Below the pieces are notes generated by a model, which was given only the letters and a program-made list of their open reading frames with translations, did no database searches and was not told where the DNA came from. A DNA stretch of 64,000 bases from Pseudorhizobium endolithicum (GTDB taxonomy: Bacteria > Pseudomonadota > Alphaproteobacteria > Rhizobiales > Rhizobiaceae), in the NCBI RefSeq assembly GCF_902153245.2, contig NZ_CABFWF030000006.1:7507-71506 (forward strand), written 5' to 3'. Shown here in pieces: positions 19,221 through 27,164 of the stretch; the first letter of the stretch is position 1; every line of letters starts with the position of its first letter. The translations under genes and the position numbers were made by a program.

Positions 19221-20009
19221 ATGGATCTCGGACTGGCCGGCAAGCGCGCGCTCGTTCTCGCCTCTTCAAGGGGCCTCGGCCTCGGCATCGCCAAGGCCCT
19301 CGCAGACGAAGGCGCGCATGTCCTGCTCTGCGGCCGCAGCGGCGACAAGCTGAAGGCCAATGCCGAGGCCATCAACGCAGCGGGCAAGGGGAAGGCCGAC
19401 TGGGTGGAGGCCGATCTCGCCGACGCCCATTTCGTCGATGCGATGCTGAAAGCCGTCCACGAGAAGCTCGGCGGCATCGACATCCTCGTCAACAATACCG
19501 GCGGTCCGACGCCGGGCATGGCCGAGGAGATGGACGCCGAAAAGCTCTACAACTTCTTCCAGTCCATGGTGGTCCGCGTCATCACGCTCACCAATGCGCT
19601 GCTGCCGCTGATGAAGACGCAAGGTTTCGGCCGCATCCTCACCGTCGCCTCCTCCGGCGTCTTCGAACCAATCCCGAACCTCGCGCTCTCCAACACCCTG
19701 CGCGGCGCACTGGTGGGCTGGAACAAGACGCTGGCGACCGAGGTCGCATCCTACGGCGTCACGTCGAACATGATCCTGCCCGGCCGCATCCACACCGACC
19801 GCATCGACGAGCTCGACGGCGCCAATGCGAAGCGCCAGGGCAAATCGATCGAGGAGATCCGCGCCGCCTCCGTCAAGTCGATCCCCGCCGGACGCCTCGG
19901 CAAGGTGGAGGAATTCGCCGCCGCCGCCGCCTTCCTCTGCTCGGTCCCGGCAAGCTACGTCACCGGCACGATGTTGCGGGTGGACGGCGGCGCCTCGAAG
20001 TCGATCTGA
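19221..20009 (+). CDS. SDR-family protein with a degenerate active site
   Basis: A 262-residue Rossmann-fold protein of the short-chain dehydrogenase/reductase superfamily. The NAD motif reads ASSRGLGLG rather than TGxxxGxG; NNTGG and the catalytic serine region (VASSGVFEP) are present. At the usual YxxxK position the sequence is SNTLRGALVG, so Tyr aligns with Ser and Lys with Arg. This matches what I recall of the beta-ketoacyl-reductase-like SDR subgroup lacking the classical tetrad. Activity and substrate are unknown. The ATG at 19221 follows a GGAAGGACA ribosome site. Divergent from the helicase gene. Confidence 0.83.
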   Translation: MDLGLAGKRALVLASSRGLGLGIAKALADEGAHVLLCGRSGDKLKANAEAINAAGKGKADWVEADLADAHFVDAMLKAVHEKLGGIDILVNNTGGPTPGMAEEMDAEKLYNFFQSMVVRVITLTNALLPLMKTQGFGRILTVASSGVFEPIPNLALSNTLRGALVGWNKTLATEVASYGVTSNMILPGRIHTDRIDELDGANAKRQGKSIEEIRAASVKSIPAGRLGKVEEFAAAAAFLCSVPASYVTGTMLRVDGGASKSI

Positions 20010-20137
20010 CGCTTCCCGTCCCGTGCGGAGAAACAGCCGCGCGGGACTTGACGAATATCAAGACCTTGCGAAATCCCTGGAATCCAACCTCGTCTCTGCT
20101 AATGTCGGTGCGACAAATTGCTCCATGGGAGGGAAGC

Positions 20138-20392
20138 TTGGAGAAGATCAGGAACTGGATGGCCGCGGCAGGGTTTGCGATCATCGTCGTCGGCCTCGCC
20201 TGGGTCGGCCATGGCACGGGCATCATCCGCCTCCCCGCCACGGACTTCATGAGCGAGCTCAGCGTCTGGACGATCAACGGCTCGCTGGTGGTCGCCTTCG
20301 GCCTGATCGTGCTCATCGGCTCATGGAAGCTGCTGCGCGACGAACCGCACGGCCCCGGCTTCGGCGACGATCATTTCCTGGAAGAATCCTGA
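20138..20392 (+). CDS. small two-segment membrane protein (paralogue 1)
   Basis: An 84-residue protein with two hydrophobic segments (about residues 9-23 and 45-62) around a conserved-looking loop GHGTGIIRLPATDFM, then a polar C-terminus. I favour a TTG start at 20138, with GGGAGGG five bases upstream; ATGs at 20102 and 20159 are alternatives. The next gene encodes a paralogue with the matching loop QGSGIFPYPASSFM. Function unknown. Confidence 0.62.
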   Translation: MEKIRNWMAAAGFAIIVVGLAWVGHGTGIIRLPATDFMSELSVWTINGSLVVAFGLIVLIGSWKLLRDEPHGPGFGDDHFLEES

Positions 20393-20420
20393 TCCGCCCT
20401 TTTGCGCAGGAGGACCTCCG

Positions 20421-20609
20421 ATGAAGCGCCTCGGCATCGTGATCGGCACCCTCGCCATTCTCATGGGCCTCCTCTGGATGGCCCAGGGCAGCGGCATCTT
20501 CCCCTATCCCGCCTCAAGCTTCATGATCGACCAGTCGCCCTGGATCCTCTACGGCGCGATCCTGGCGCTGGCGGGGTTGGTGCTGGCGTGGTGGGCGCGG
20601 CGCGGGTGA
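20421..20609 (+). CDS. small two-segment membrane protein (paralogue 2)
   Basis: A 62-residue protein with two hydrophobic segments (about 5-20 and 41-58) and the central loop QGSGIFPYPASSFMIDQSPW, which aligns with the loop of the preceding gene. A GCAGGAGGA ribosome site supports the ATG. It follows 28 bases after paralogue 1 and precedes an HTH gene by 15 bases, so the three may form one transcript. Confidence 0.65.
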   Translation: MKRLGIVIGTLAILMGLLWMAQGSGIFPYPASSFMIDQSPWILYGAILALAGLVLAWWARRG

Positions 20610-20624
20610 GAAGGAGCAACACGA

Positions 20625-20903
20625 GTGAAGAGCGAGCCTATCACTCTACCGGCTGATCCATTCAACGCGGAGGACTTCGACGTTACAGCCGAAGCATTGG
20701 AACGGGGTCAGCGAGCACGCCTCATCCGCCAGACGCGGACCGCGCTTGGCCTCTCCCAGTCGGCCTTTGCCACCCGATTTCGAGTGCCGGTCGGGACATT
20801 GCGTGATTGGGAACAGGCTCGCGTCACTCCTCCGGACTTCGCTATTGCGTATATCCGGGTGATCAGGCTGCACCCGGACATGGTCGCCACGGCCGTCGCC
20901 TAG
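20625..20903 (+). CDS. XRE-type HTH protein, antitoxin-like, apparently without a toxin
   Basis: A 92-residue protein with a C-terminal helix-turn-helix (RQTRTALGLSQSAFATRFRV...GTLRDWEQARVTPP, about residues 36-69), similar to YiaG/HigA-type antitoxin regulators. The start is GTG with an AAGGAG ribosome site. Such proteins normally pair with a small RelE/HigB or BrnT toxin, but the upstream gene is a membrane protein and downstream is a convergent beta-lactamase, so it looks like an orphan or an adopted regulator. Confidence 0.75.
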   Translation: MKSEPITLPADPFNAEDFDVTAEALERGQRARLIRQTRTALGLSQSAFATRFRVPVGTLRDWEQARVTPPDFAIAYIRVIRLHPDMVATAVA

Positions 20904-20924
20904 CAGATCATCCGACGTCGCCGG

Positions 20925-21749
20925 CTATCTGTCTGCCACCAGTTCCGGCAGATCCTCGATCAGCGAATCCCGCACGACAAAGCTGATCGGCGGTTCGCCG
21001 TGCGGCTTGTCGTCGACGAGAAGCCGGGCGAACACCACCCGGCGCTCTTCCCTTTCGGCCCAGCCGACGAACCAGCCGATCGGGCGGTCGCTGTCGGGCT
21101 TGCCCTTGGCATCGCGCATCCGGCCGCTGCCGGTCTTGCCGTGGATCACCCAGCCGCCCGCCGCCTCGAAGCGCGGGATGATCGCCTGCGTCATCGCCTG
21201 GGCATGATCGGAGATCGCAAGCTTCCCGTTCAGGAAGCGGCGGAGGAAATCCGCCTGCTCGTCCGGCGAGATCTTCAGCGAAGACATCAGCCAGGATTCC
21301 GTCAGGCCATCGAGCTTGCCGGGTCCACCGGAGACGTCGCCATTGCCGTAGCCGAAGCGGCGGACGTAGTCGCCGAAGCGCTCCTCGCCGAGGCGACGGG
21401 TGATCTCCTGCGAATACCAGACGATCGATTCCCTCTCCCAGCCCGCCGGGTCGAAGGCCTTCCTGACCCGCGCCGGCCCGCCGAACCCTGCCTGATAGTT
21501 CCAGCGCGGCGTCGTCTCGTCCTTCAGGATACCGCTATCATAGCCCATCATGGCCAAGGGCAGCTTGAAGGTCGACATCGGGTAGACGCGCTGGTCGCAG
21601 GTCCCCTGCCGATGGACCGGCTCGCCGCTCTCCGCATCGAGGACGACCGTGCAGTGGATCGGATCGACGGCAAATGCGGGGCTTGCGGCACCGAATGTGG
21701 TCAAAAGGCCGATGGCAGCGGCGAGAAGGCCGCATCTTTGGAGGATCAT
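20925..21749 (-). CDS. class D (OXA-type) beta-lactamase
   Basis: A 274-residue periplasmic serine beta-lactamase. A signal peptide occupies about residues 1-27. The class D motifs are intact: STFK (S59-K62), FGYGNGD (YGN box, about 148-154), and GKTGSG (about 210-215), with GWFVGW following. Members hydrolyse penicillins and sometimes oxacillins or carbapenems; the spectrum cannot be read from sequence. The ATG at 21749 has a GGGAG ribosome site. It is divergent from an AmpR-type regulator, which implies induction by cell-wall recycling products. Confidence 0.92.
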   Translation of the reverse strand: MILQRCGLLAAAIGLLTTFGAASPAFAVDPIHCTVVLDAESGEPVHRQGTCDQRVYPMSTFKLPLAMMGYDSGILKDETTPRWNYQAGFGGPARVRKAFDPAGWERESIVWYSQEITRRLGEERFGDYVRRFGYGNGDVSGGPGKLDGLTESWLMSSLKISPDEQADFLRRFLNGKLAISDHAQAMTQAIIPRFEAAGGWVIHGKTGSGRMRDAKGKPDSDRPIGWFVGWAEREERRVVFARLLVDDKPHGEPPISFVVRDSLIEDLPELVADR

Positions 21750-21750
21750 G

Positions 21751-21834
21751 TTATGGCTCCCTCGATTTGAACGATCCTGTTCTAGGGTTCGTTGCAGGAA
21801 GGCCGCAAACGATGATAACTGGCGGGAGCCATAA
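21751..21834. promoter_or_regulatory. divergent bla/ampR promoter region with long inverted repeat
   Basis: Eleven-base perfect inverted repeats (ttatggctccc at 21751-21761 and gggagccataa at 21824-21834) bracket the region between the beta-lactamase and regulator genes. Each arm places GGGAG toward the adjacent gene; for the beta-lactamase this is the ribosome site. The regulator gene also has AGGG at 21843-21846. The symmetry may be regulatory or simply shared ribosome-site sequence. Confidence 0.5.
21788..21800. promoter_or_regulatory. putative LysR-type T-N11-A box (AmpR operator)
   Basis: TTC-N7-GAA with outer T and A exactly 11 bases apart, the classic LysR-family box, near the centre of the bla/ampR intergenic region. 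AACGA/TCGTT arms (21770-21774 and 21789-21793) overlap it. Position and shape are seen; binding by the regulator is inferred. Confidence 0.45.
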
Positions 21835-21852
21835 GAAAATCTAGGGCATGCG

Positions 21853-22740
21853 ATGGTCCGGCCACACCTTCCGCTGAACGCGCTGCGCGCCTTCGAAGCC
21901 GCTGCCCGACACCTGTCCTTCACGCGCGCGGCGATCGAACTCTGCGTCACCCAGGCCGCCGTCAGCCACCAGGTGAAGCTCCTGGAACAGCGGCTCGGGG
22001 TAACGCTCTTCCGCCGCCTGCCGCGCGGGCTGATGATCACCGAGGAGGGCTTGGCGCTCCTGCCGACGCTGAAGGACAGCTTCGACCGCATGGCCGACAT
22101 GCTTGAGCGCTTCGAGGCCGGCCACATGCGCGAGGTCCTGACGCTCGGCGCCGTCGGAACCTTCGCCGTCGGCTGGCTCCTCCCCCGCCTCCCCGATTTC
22201 CGCCAACGCCATCCCTTTATCGACGTGCGCCTCTCCACCAACAACAACCGCGTCGACATCGCGGCGGAAGGGCTCGACTATGCGATCCGCTTCGGCAACG
22301 GCGCCTGGCACGATACGGAAGCGGAAGCACTGTTCGAGGCGCCGCTTTCGGCGCTCTGCGTGCCGGCGGTCGCGGCCCGGCTGAAGGACCCGGAGGATGT
22401 CGGGCGCGAGACGCTGCTGCGCTCCTACCGCACCGACGAATGGCCCGGCTGGTTCGAGGCGGCCCAGGCTGCCGCCCCGCCGATCACCGGTCCGGTCTTC
22501 GATTCATCCGTGCTGATGGTGGAGACCGCGCTGCAGGGGGCGGGCGTAGCGCTTGCCCCGCCGCTGATGTTTTCCCGCCACCTTGCCTCCGGCGCACTGG
22601 AACAGCCCTTCCCCGTCTATGTCTCCAAGGGCAGCTATTGGCTGACGCACCTCAAGTCCCGCACCCCGACGCCGGCAATGAAGGCGTTTGCCGAATGGAC
22701 GGCCGAGATGGCGGCGGAGACGCGGGCGGCGGTAGCCTGA
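21853..22740 (+). CDS. ampR: AmpR-type LysR regulator of the divergent beta-lactamase
   Basis: A 295-residue LysR-family activator. The N-terminal HTH (LNALRAFEAAARHLSFTRAA, then VTQAAVSHQVKLLEQRLG) and the effector domain (VGTFAVGWLLPRLPDF, LSTNNNRVDIAAEGLDYAIRFG, LRSYRTDEWPGW, VFDSSVLMVETALQG) closely follow enterobacterial AmpR as I remember it, more than other GcvA-like regulators. AmpR senses muropeptides versus UDP-MurNAc-pentapeptide and switches on beta-lactamase. Divergence from a class D, rather than class C, enzyme is the unusual part. Confidence 0.85.
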   Translation: MVRPHLPLNALRAFEAAARHLSFTRAAIELCVTQAAVSHQVKLLEQRLGVTLFRRLPRGLMITEEGLALLPTLKDSFDRMADMLERFEAGHMREVLTLGAVGTFAVGWLLPRLPDFRQRHPFIDVRLSTNNNRVDIAAEGLDYAIRFGNGAWHDTEAEALFEAPLSALCVPAVAARLKDPEDVGRETLLRSYRTDEWPGWFEAAQAAAPPITGPVFDSSVLMVETALQGAGVALAPPLMFSRHLASGALEQPFPVYVSKGSYWLTHLKSRTPTPAMKAFAEWTAEMAAETRAAVA

Positions 22741-22794
22741 TCTCGCCCTTGCCATGCCGCCCCGCCTGTGCCATCAGGCGCGCTCGAATTCACC

Positions 22795-22813
22795 AGGGCG
22801 CGCCAGGCGCCCT
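22795..22813 (+). terminator. possible terminator after ampR
   Basis: A 7-bp GC-rich stem (agggcgc/gcgccct) with a 5-base loop followed by only two thymines. It lies 55 bases after the ampR stop. Weak evidence because the U-tract is poor. Confidence 0.3.
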
Positions 22814-22873
22814 TTGGCGTTCCGGGCTTGTCGCTCCGGGTTCAACGATCACCACTGAACGAGGAGCACCGCC

Positions 22874-24165
22874 ATGGCACGGGCGCTGGGGCTGGATTTC
22901 GGCACGACCAATACCGTCATCGCGATGGCGGAAGGCGATGGCGCGACGCAGTCCATGCCGTTCACCAGCAGTACCGGCACGGCCGACACGATGCGCACGG
23001 CGCTTTCCTTCATGAAGGACAGGCAGCTCGGCGCGCAGGCGCTGAAGGTCGAGGCCGGACAGGCGGCGATCCGGGCCTTCATCGACAATCCGGGCGACTG
23101 CCGCTTCCTGCAGTCGATCAAGACGTTCGCGGCAAGCGCGCTCTTCCAGGGCACGCTGATCTTCGCCCGCCGTCACCAGTTCGAGGACCTGATGGAGATC
23201 TTCCTGCGGCGGCTTTCCGCCTATGCGGGCGAGGCCTGGCCGGCCGAGGTGTCGCGCATCGTCGTCGGCCGACCGGTGCATTTCGCCGGCGCCAGTGCCG
23301 ATGCGGACTTGGCACTCGACCGCTACAACTCAGCGCTGACGCGGCTGGGCTTTCCGGAGATCGCTTACGTCTACGAGCCGGTCGCGGCGGCCCATTACTT
23401 CGCGCAGAACCTCGAGCGCGACGCCAATGTGCTGGTGGCCGATTTCGGCGGCGGCACGACCGACTATTCGCTGATCCGCTTCGAGCGCCATGCCGGCCGG
23501 CTCACCGCCACTCCGATCGGCCATTCCGGCGTCGGCATCGCGGGGGACCAGTTCGACGCGCGGATGATCGAGCATCTCGTCGCGCCGGAAATCGGCAAGG
23601 GCAGCCGGTTCAGGAGCTTCGACAAGGTGCTCGACGTGCCGAGCAACTACTACACGAGCTTCTCACGCTGGAACCAGTTGTCGATCTTCAAGGGCTCCAA
23701 GGAGTTCGCGGACCTGCAATCGCTGGTCCGGTCTGCGCTGGAACCGGAAAAGCTGGAGCTCTTCGTCGATCTCGTCGAGCATGACGAAGGCTATCCGCTC
23801 TATCAGGCGGTTTCGGCGACAAAGATGGCACTGTCGGCGGCCGATGAGGCGGAGTTCCACTTCGCCCCCCTCGGCAGGGCGGGCCGCAAGACCGTCCGGC
23901 GACGCGACTTCGAGGCATGGATCGCCGAGGACCTCGCACGGATGGAGACTGCGCTCGACGCGGTGCTGGAGCAGACGGCGACGGAGGTCACGGCGATCGA
24001 CAAGGTCTTCCTCACCGGCGGCACCTCCTTCGTCCCGGCCGTGCGCGAGATCTTCCCCGCCGCTTCGGGACGGAGAAGATCGAGACCGGCGGCGAGCTTC
24101 TCTCCATCGCCCACGGCCTGGCGCTGATCGGCGAAAGCGAGGATCTCGCGCAATGGGCGGCTTGA
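22874..24165 (+). pseudogene. Hsp70-like ATPase (YegD type) with a single-base frameshift near its end
   Basis: About 430 residues when corrected, with the actin/Hsp70 ATPase motifs LGLDFGTTNTVIAM (phosphate 1), VADFGGGTTDYSLI (phosphate 2) and FLTGGTSFVPAV (adenosine). There is no separate substrate-binding domain, as in E. coli YegD. After VREIF the frame is lost: the expected ending (RFGTEKIETGGELLSIAHG...) continues one base out of phase and stops at 24165, while the unshifted frame ends at 24127 in unrelated sequence. One base is missing near 24055-24062. Real decay and consensus error are both possible. Confidence 0.82.
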
Positions 24166-24203
24166 TGCTTTTCCCCCGCGTCCGGCTTCGCTAGAGTGCG
24201 GGC

Positions 24204-25058
24204 ATGATCCAGGCGAAAGATCTCCAGGCGGGCGAACTTTCCGCGCTTCTGCATTTCTATGCGGATGCGGGTGTCGGCTGGTTGCTGGAAGACGCGCCCA
24301 TCGACCGCATCCAGGAGTTCGAGGCGCAGCAGGCAGCCCGCCGGGAGGCGAAGCAGTCCCAGCCGGCCCCTCCGCAGCGCCAGGACCGGCAGGCGAGCGC
24401 ACGCGCCGTGGACGCGGCCCGCCCGCTCAACCCTCCCCCCGTCGCCATGCCGAACGTCGATGCGGTGGCGGCCGCGCAACTGGCCGCCGACAGCGCCCGC
24501 TCGCTTGCGGAACTGAAGGCGGCGATCGAGACTTTCGACAGTTGCAACCTCAAGAACGGCGCCCGCTCGACCGTGTTCGCCAGCGGCGACCCCGCCTCGC
24601 GGATCATGGTGATCGGTCCCATGCCCAGTGCCGACGACGACCGCGAGGGCCTTCCCTTTTCCGGCCGGACGGGCCAGTTGCTCGACCGCATGCTGGGCGC
24701 CATCGGCCTTTCCCGCGAGACCGTGCTGCTTACCAACATCATTCCCTGGCGCCCGCCCGGCAACCGGATGCCGTCGCCTGCGGAAACGGCGATCTGCAAG
24801 CCCTTCATCGACCGGCAGATCGCGCTGGCCGAGCCTGAGCACCTGCTGCTGCTCGGCAATTTTCCCGCCCGCTTCTTCTTCGGCGAGAGCGGCACGATCC
24901 ACGGCCTGCGCGGCGGATGGCGCGAGGTTGCGGTGGGCGGCCGGTCCGTGGCGGCACTGGCAACCCTGCATCCGCAGGAATTGTTGGCTGCCCCCGCCAC
25001 CAAGGGGCTCGCCTGGCGCGACCTCCTGATGTTTTCACAGGCGCTTTCACGGACATAG
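24204..25058 (+). CDS. family 4-type uracil-DNA glycosylase with altered cluster cysteines
   Basis: A 284-residue protein. After a variable N-terminus (about 1-110) the UDG fold is recognisable: VIGPMPSADDDREGLPFSGRTGQLLDRML, TNIIPWRPPGNR, HLLLLGNFPARFF and TLHPQELLAAP. Family 4 enzymes excise uracil from DNA and carry a 4Fe-4S cluster on four cysteines. Here CxxC is FDSC and KCRPP is PWRPP, so two of four expected ligands are absent; the one in AICKP remains. Motif A is GPMPSADDD instead of GEAPG. It may be a cluster-less or functionally changed variant. Confidence 0.78.
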   Translation: MIQAKDLQAGELSALLHFYADAGVGWLLEDAPIDRIQEFEAQQAARREAKQSQPAPPQRQDRQASARAVDAARPLNPPPVAMPNVDAVAAAQLAADSARSLAELKAAIETFDSCNLKNGARSTVFASGDPASRIMVIGPMPSADDDREGLPFSGRTGQLLDRMLGAIGLSRETVLLTNIIPWRPPGNRMPSPAETAICKPFIDRQIALAEPEHLLLLGNFPARFFFGESGTIHGLRGGWREVAVGGRSVAALATLHPQELLAAPATKGLAWRDLLMFSQALSRT

Positions 25059-25066
25059 TGCCGACG

Positions 25067-25078
25067 CATTGATCAATG
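25067..25078. repeat. perfect 12-bp palindrome cattgatcaatg
   Basis: Lies just after the uracil-glycosylase gene and 130 bases before a small ORF. A second small inverted repeat, atgcg-N5-cgcat, is at 25101-25115. These could belong to a promoter or regulatory region for the small ORFs that follow. Confidence 0.35.
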
Positions 25079-25209
25079 TTAACGGAATATGAAGCGGGCC
25101 ATGCGTTTTGCGCATAGCAGCGGCGATTTATCTCGCATTGCCGAATCGATGCTGCACCGCAATATTAGGCGGGTCTTGGGAGGAACCAGAGATTTAAGGA
25201 ACCAAGGCA

Positions 25210-25401
25210 ATGACGACCCGTGCCCGCCCGATCCATTCCGGCTTCGAAAGCCTCCGCATTGCCGGCATGCCCCAGCGCTCCACGCAGGGCTATCACCGCT
25301 TCGGCTCTGCCACCAACGAGCAGTTGACCGCCCGGGCCATCGGCCGGATGGGCAGCATCACGCGTCCGTCCGCGATCTTTACCGATTTCCGCGAGCGCTG
25401 A
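25210..25401 (+). CDS. small basic hypothetical protein
   Basis: A 63-residue basic protein (MTTRARPIHSGFESLRIAGM...) without a signal peptide or membrane segment. AAGGAACCAAGG lies directly before the ATG. A second small ORF follows 25 bases later, suggesting a two-gene unit. No family recognised. Confidence 0.5.
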   Translation: MTTRARPIHSGFESLRIAGMPQRSTQGYHRFGSATNEQLTARAIGRMGSITRPSAIFTDFRER

Positions 25402-25426
25402 ACCGGCCCGAGAAAGGAAAAGGATC

Positions 25427-25579
25427 ATGACCCAGCTCCATCCGCTTCGTGCACTGCGCGAGACCCTCGAAGGCGTCAGCGCCGCCGTGAGTGCCGCCCG
25501 CGAATACCGCCATGCCGGTGCCGTTCGCCGGGGCGACGCCCGTCCGAACAACGCCTCCACGGCCTATATTCCGCTCTGA
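25427..25579 (+). CDS. small hypothetical protein
   Basis: A 50-residue ORF (MTQLHPLRALRETLEGVSAA...) preceded by an excellent GAAAGGAAAAGGA ribosome site. The first half is predicted to be an amphipathic helix and the end is polar (NNASTAYIPL). It probably forms a unit with the small gene at 25210. It converges with the EamA transporter gene, five bases between stops. Function unknown. Confidence 0.5.
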   Translation: MTQLHPLRALRETLEGVSAAVSAAREYRHAGAVRRGDARPNNASTAYIPL

Positions 25580-25584
25580 CCTGA

Positions 25585-26523
25585 TCAGTTCGGCGGTGCC
25601 GACGCCTTGCGCGCCGCCTTCCGCTCCAGCCCCAGCCGGCGCTCGCGATAGACAATGAAGATTCCGGCGCCGATGGTGATGGCCGTGCCGGTCACCATCG
25701 GCGCCGTCGGAACATCGCCAAAGATCAGGAAGGCGATCGCGATTCCGAGGATGAAGGACGTGTATTCGAAAGGCGCCACCGCCGAAACATCCGCATGCCG
25801 ATAGCTTTCCGTCAGGAATATCTGCGCGATCCCCCCGCAGATTCCCGATGCGATCAGCAGCATCGCCTGCTCTCCCGTCAGCACCGCCCAGCCGAACGGC
25901 AGGCTCACCAGCGAAAGCAGCGCGCCGGTGAGCGAGAAATAGAACACGATGGTTGGCGTCCGCTCCGTCTGCACCAGTTGCCGCACCTGCACCATGGCAA
26001 GCCCGCTCAGCACCGCGCCCATCAGCACGGCTGCGGCGCCGAGCGCTTGGGTCGATCCGAAGCCGCTGCTGCTGAACAGCGTCAGCTTCGGCCATGAGAC
26101 GATCAGCACGCCCGCCATGCCGGCGACGACCGCGGTCCAGCGGTAGAGCCGCACCTGCTCGCGCAGGACAAGCGCCGCGAAGACGACAGCCATCAGCGGG
26201 GATGCGTAGCCGATGGCGATCGCCTCCGGCAGCGGCAGGTGGACGAGACCGTAGAAGCCGAAGGCCATCGACATGACGCCGAAAAGGCCGCGCTTGAAAT
26301 GACCGAAGGGACGATCGGTGTGCACCGCGGTCCGCAGGTCGCGGCGCCAGGCGAGATAGGCGATGATCGGAATGAGCGCGAAGGCGGAGCGGTAGAAGGT
26401 GATCTGGCCCGCCGGCACGCCGCTCCCGGCTGCCTTGATGCAGGTCTGCATCATCACGAAGATCACGACGGAGAGGATCTTGAAGGCGATTCCGCGCAGG
26501 GAACTGCCCGCTTCAACGGTCAT
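25585..26523 (-). CDS. EamA/DMT-family transporter
   Basis: A 312-residue inner-membrane protein with ten hydrophobic segments in two EamA repeats, beginning near GIAFKILSVVIFVMMQTCIK and ending with a basic cytoplasmic tail (RERRLGLERKAARK). Family members export small metabolites; no substrate can be named. It is not closely related to the EamA protein at 9923. Start chosen at 26523 (MTVEAGSS), since the upstream extension is unlike a membrane-protein N-terminus. Confidence 0.83.
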   Translation of the reverse strand: MTVEAGSSLRGIAFKILSVVIFVMMQTCIKAAGSGVPAGQITFYRSAFALIPIIAYLAWRRDLRTAVHTDRPFGHFKRGLFGVMSMAFGFYGLVHLPLPEAIAIGYASPLMAVVFAALVLREQVRLYRWTAVVAGMAGVLIVSWPKLTLFSSSGFGSTQALGAAAVLMGAVLSGLAMVQVRQLVQTERTPTIVFYFSLTGALLSLVSLPFGWAVLTGEQAMLLIASGICGGIAQIFLTESYRHADVSAVAPFEYTSFILGIAIAFLIFGDVPTAPMVTGTAITIGAGIFIVYRERRLGLERKAARKASAPPN

Positions 26524-26755
26524 CTGGCATTCTCGGACATTGGAAACTCGACGGGGACATGGTGGCGGGTGCAACCGAAACTATCGGAGTACGGCTGAGA
26601 TCAAAGCAAATAATGTCGAGTTCCCATCAATGTTGCTTATGGATCCTTCCGCCGGTGCCCTCGGTAACGCCTCAGCGCCTGCGATCCCGTCGGTCTCGGA
26701 CCGATCGTGAAGGTTGACGAACACTGCCCTGGTCGCCGCGATCGGCGGTCAACAA

Positions 26756-26781
26756 GGAACAAAGGCTTCTCCGACGATGTT
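26756..26781 (+). promoter_or_regulatory. putative RpoE2/EcfG promoter
   Basis: GGAAC at 26756-26760 is followed 19 bases later by TT at 26780-26781 (N17-tGTT), matching the recalled RpoE2 pattern. The start codon of the secreted-protein gene is 27 bases further on. Confidence 0.45.
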
Positions 26782-26807
26782 CGTCAGTCGGCAAAGGAGG
26801 ATGCGCC

Positions 26808-27164
26808 ATGAAAATGATTGTCTTGATGCCGGCAACTATCGCTTTGATAGCTGCTACCCATAGCCCAAGCTTCGCGGACTGCCCGGAAACAACCGGCTCG
26901 GTCAGCACCGAGCAGCAAGCGGGAATCGCAAAGGATGGAACCCATGCCCCCCTGGAGGGCGATGCCGGCCAGGTGAAGACGGAATCTTCGACCGGAACGA
27001 CAACTACCAGTAAAGAAGCTCTTCCAGAAACGGCGGCAAAGGACGGCAAGGACATGCCGATGGGAGAAAGCAGCTCTCTCGCCACGTCCGGGCAAGATGT
27101 CGCCGCCCAGCAGGAAGGTGGGAAAACTGCCGCTGCCACCGCCGCGCAGGAAGCGTGCGAATAA
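26808..27164 (+). CDS. secreted Thr/Ser/Ala/Gln-rich hypothetical protein
   Basis: A 118-residue protein with a signal peptide (MKMIVLMPATIALIAATHS, cleavage after FA near residue 23), then a low-complexity polar mature part with many Thr, Ser, Gln, Glu and Ala, and two cysteines, one near each end. The ribosome site AAAGGAGG is nearly perfect. A candidate general-stress promoter lies directly upstream and a terminator downstream, so it seems monocistronic. Function unknown. Confidence 0.7.
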   Translation: MKMIVLMPATIALIAATHSPSFADCPETTGSVSTEQQAGIAKDGTHAPLEGDAGQVKTESSTGTTTTSKEALPETAAKDGKDMPMGESSSLATSGQDVAAQQEGGKTAAATAAQEACE

